A stretch of 64,000 nucleotides of DNA, taken from NCBI GenBank assembly GCA_001029295.1, contig LDXJ01000059.1, positions 124,001 through 188,000 on the forward strand. The letters run 5' to 3'. Shown here piece by piece: positions 62,097-64,000 of this stretch; the first letter of the stretch is position 1, and each line of letters begins with the position of its first letter. The notes beneath the pieces were generated by a model, which was given only the letters and a program-made list of their open reading frames with translations, ran no database searches and had not been told where the DNA came from. The DNA is from Peptococcaceae bacterium CEB3 (GTDB taxonomy: Bacteria; Bacillota; Desulfitobacteriia; Desulfitobacteriales; Desulfitobacteriaceae). Both the position numbers and the translations under genes were made by a program.

Positions 62097-62423
62097 ATGC
62101 TTTCAAAGAATGAAGTGGTTAGGGTCGGCTTGGTGGGCTACGGCATGTCCGGGCAGGCTTTTCACGCGCCGACTATTTCCTGCGTGCCCGAACTGACTCT
62201 GGCTAAAGTCGTGGAACGGCACGCCAAGAAGTCCAAAGAACGCTACCCCCAAGTTGAGGTTGTCGACAGCCCGGAGAAGCTGCCTTACCGCAACATCTAT
62301 GGAGCGATTACCGGTCGGGAAGAGCTGATTGTGAAGCCGGAGGAAGCCCGCAATGCCATTCGCATGATCGAAGCGGCAAAACAGAGCGCTCGGGGAAAGA
62401 AGGCCGTCGCGTTTTCTCTCTAG
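62097..62423 (+). pseudogene. Gfo/Idh/MocA oxidoreductase gene with a large internal deletion
   Basis: 108 codons. The first 60 are the N-terminal Rossmann domain (VRVGLVGYGMSGQAFHAP) of Gfo/Idh/MocA dehydrogenases. They run directly into the C-terminal end (IVKPEEARNAIRMIEAAKQS). A normal member has about 340 residues, so roughly 230 codons, including the catalytic EKP motif and the substrate domain, are missing in frame. It keeps a good ribosome site (AAGGAGG) and follows the M24 gene by 16 bases, so a short protein may still be made, but it cannot be an active dehydrogenase. Confidence 0.7.
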
Positions 62424-62480
62424 CTAGGCAAGGGAAAAATGGAAACAGACTAGATTAACATGGAATCGGAGGTAAGAATT

Positions 62481-63284
62481 ATGCAGTTGTTTTACAAGGG
62501 ACAGGCCTATCAAGGAAGACGCGATGTCATCGACCCGGCCGAACAAGGTTTGATGGGGCTCTCCACTCTCAAGTTGGCAAGCGGAGAAATTTACGAAGGC
62601 CAATCCGGAGCCTATGAGATCGGCCTTGTCATTTTAAGTGGCAGCGCGGATGTCGCTGTTGACGGTCAAACTTTTGCCGGACTGGGAAAACGAGCAAACG
62701 TCTTTGCCGGTCCTGCCGCAACCGTTTATATCTCGCGGGATAGTTCCTACCGGGTTCAAGGACAGAGTGCTGATTTTGAAGCGGCCCTTTGTCTGGTCAA
62801 GGCGGACAAGAAATTTGCTCCTTTCGTCGTCAGACCGGAAGAAGTGGACATAAACCACCGGGGCGGCCAATCTTGGAAGCGGGATGTCCACGATATCATT
62901 GTTGACGACGGGGAAGGAAAAGTGGACAAGATCGTTCTAGGCGAGACTTACGGCGCTCCCGGCAACTGGTCAAGTTTTCCTTCGCACAAGCATGATCGGT
63001 ATATTCCCGGCGTGGAAACCGAACTCACAGAGATCTACTATTTCCGGGTCAAGCCGGAAAACGGATTCGGCGTGCAGATTCTCTATACCGAAGACCGTGA
63101 ACTCGACGAAGCCTTTGTGATTAGGGACGACGATAGTGTGCTCATTCCTAAAGGGTATCACCCGGTCGTGACTCCCCCGTCGGTACAAGTTTACTATCTT
63201 TGGTTCTTGGCCGGAAACAAAGGACGGAAGATGCAGCCCAATGACGATCCCCAATACAAAGGCCTGCATGCTCTGGTAAAATAA
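62481..63284 (+). CDS. iolB: 5-deoxy-glucuronate isomerase (IolB family)
   Basis: 267-residue double-cupin protein. The IolB signature GNWSSFPSHKHD and the ETELTEIYYF strand supply the metal-binding histidines and glutamate. IolB isomerises 5-deoxy-glucuronate in inositol breakdown; the related KduI isomerises the 5-keto-4-deoxyuronate product of pectin. No other iol gene is in view here, and uxaB follows, so a uronate-isomerase role like KduI is an alternative. GGAGG precedes ATG 62481. Confidence 0.85.
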   Translation: MQLFYKGQAYQGRRDVIDPAEQGLMGLSTLKLASGEIYEGQSGAYEIGLVILSGSADVAVDGQTFAGLGKRANVFAGPAATVYISRDSSYRVQGQSADFEAALCLVKADKKFAPFVVRPEEVDINHRGGQSWKRDVHDIIVDDGEGKVDKIVLGETYGAPGNWSSFPSHKHDRYIPGVETELTEIYYFRVKPENGFGVQILYTEDRELDEAFVIRDDDSVLIPKGYHPVVTPPSVQVYYLWFLAGNKGRKMQPNDDPQYKGLHALVK

Positions 63285-63311
63285 ACGCCCGTTGACAGGG
63301 CAAGCGGAAAA

Positions 63312-63328
63312 CTCCCTAGGGTAGGGAG
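63312..63328 (+). other. Short hairpin between iolB and uxaB
   Basis: CTCCCTA / TAGGGAG with a 3-base loop. It is weak and has no T-run; it may be a chance stem or a small mRNA processing element. Confidence 0.3.
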
Positions 63329-63343
63329 ATCGGAGGTAAAAAA

Positions 63344-64000
63344 ATGACTCAGAGATTAACGAGAGCCTTATTAGAGAGAGGTGGCTCCCTCCCTAACGGC
63401 CTGAAGGTTCCGGAATATCCGGCGGGTCTCCCCGAGAGGGTAATACAGTTTGGCGAAGGCAACTTCTTGCGCGCCTTCGTGGATTGGATGTTTGACGTGA
63501 TGAACCGCAAGGGTCTGTTTAACGGCAAAATAGTTATCATCCAACCCCTAAACGAGGGTATGGTGGAGAGGCTGAGTCAACAGGATGGCCTGTACACCTT
63601 ATTGTTGCGCGGAATTCGCGACGGGCAGCCGGAGACTGACGAGACGATTATCGGTTCAATCGGCCGGGGAATCAACATCTTCACCGACTGGGAGAAATAT
63701 CTAAAGTGCGCGGAAAACCCCGACATCGAGTACGTGGTGTCCAACACCACCGAGGCGGGTATTGCCTATAACCCATTAGATCGCCCGACGGACTGCCCGC
63801 CCGCTTCGTTCCCGGGCAAGCTTGCGGTTTACCTTTATCATCGTTTTGAGTATTTCAAAGGAGACACTGCGAAAGGAATGGTGATTATTCCCTGCGAGCT
63901 CATTGATCGCAACGGGGACAACCTGAAGAAGATCGTCCTGCGCTTAGCGGTGGAGTGGAAACTACCGGCGGAGTTCTCGACCTGGCTCGAAGAGTACAAT
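63344..64000 (+). CDS. uxaB: Tagaturonate/fructuronate reductase (UxaB type), 5' part
   Basis: 219 codons to the right edge, open at the end. GEGNFLRAFVDWM, VVSNTTEAGIAY and PCELIDRNGDNL are typical of UxaB-type altronate oxidoreductases of the mannitol-dehydrogenase family. It reduces tagaturonate to altronate with NADH, the second step of galacturonate catabolism; related enzymes act on fructuronate. GGAGGT precedes ATG 63344. It follows iolB by 59 bases and is probably in the same transcript as the TRAP genes. Confidence 0.92.
   Translation, partial: MTQRLTRALLERGGSLPNGLKVPEYPAGLPERVIQFGEGNFLRAFVDWMFDVMNRKGLFNGKIVIIQPLNEGMVERLSQQDGLYTLLLRGIRDGQPETDETIIGSIGRGINIFTDWEKYLKCAENPDIEYVVSNTTEAGIAYNPLDRPTDCPPASFPGKLAVYLYHRFEYFKGDTAKGMVIIPCELIDRNGDNLKKIVLRLAVEWKLPAEFSTWLEEYN

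Overview
The window reads as a chromosomal segment of an anaerobic, low-to-moderate-GC Gram-positive bacterium, most likely a member of the Clostridia (Peptococcaceae/Desulfosporosinus-like or an acetogen relative). The pointers are strong AGGAGG-type ribosome binding sites, an HPr with both His15 and Ser46, a sigma-54/AcoR-type regulator next to an iron alcohol dehydrogenase, lipoprotein binding proteins, and several corrinoid/URO-D methyltransferase-type genes. Almost everything is on the + strand and concerns uptake and catabolism of sugars, sugar alcohols and uronic acids. I see no rRNA, tRNA, CRISPR array, intact transposase or phage gene.

Layout. 1-2049: end of a GlcD-type FAD oxidase, its CCG-domain Fe-S partner and a small methyltransferase. 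2316-3674: an MFS carrier. 4013-10611: a mannitol PTS operon (mtlA, mtlR, mtlF, a fruK-type kinase, a sorbose-1-phosphate-reductase-like dehydrogenase, HPr). 10742-11640: fused gene remnants. 11643-17093: a divergent AcoR-type activator facing a sigma-54 promoter that drives an aldehyde dehydrogenase, a DUF1858-like protein and an iron alcohol dehydrogenase. 17277-18287: decayed gene fragments.

18288-29023: a ROK-regulated cluster with a ribose-type ABC importer, a cupin, a PfkB kinase, two URO-D-family proteins, a SIS-domain protein and an MtaC-like corrinoid protein. 29276-29710: unexplained, possibly structured DNA and a terminator. 30066-35107: an Fe-S old-yellow-enzyme-like flavoprotein, a LacI regulator, a third URO-D protein and a zinc alcohol dehydrogenase. 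35429-48041: an ABC importer without ATPase, a large carbohydrate-active enzyme, a 2-hydroxyacid dehydrogenase, a TIM-barrel isomerase, an acyltransferase-helical fusion, an oligogalacturonate-lyase-like protein and a fumarate-reductase-type flavoprotein. 48354-53834: eda, kdgK, a LacI regulator, a class I phosphomannose isomerase and a fructokinase. 54186-64000: a second ROK regulator, a TRAP transporter (P, Q, M), two more URO-D proteins, an M24-fold protein lacking metal ligands, a collapsed Gfo/Idh/MocA gene, iolB and the 5' part of uxaB.

How it may work together. uxaB, kdgK and eda belong to the Ashwell-type hexuronate route to pyruvate and glyceraldehyde-3-phosphate, and the lyase-like protein and the TRAP/ABC importers could feed it. 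The striking theme is five URO-D-family proteins embedded in sugar operons, three of them with the His-x-Cys...Cys zinc motif of corrinoid methyltransferases (not of the haem enzyme HemE), together with one corrinoid protein. My main hypothesis is that the region encodes cobalamin-dependent O-demethylation of methylated sugars or uronates coupled to their catabolism. A second hypothesis is a non-canonical mannitol pathway through fructose-1-phosphate. Both are inferences from gene content and motifs; no search or assay was run.
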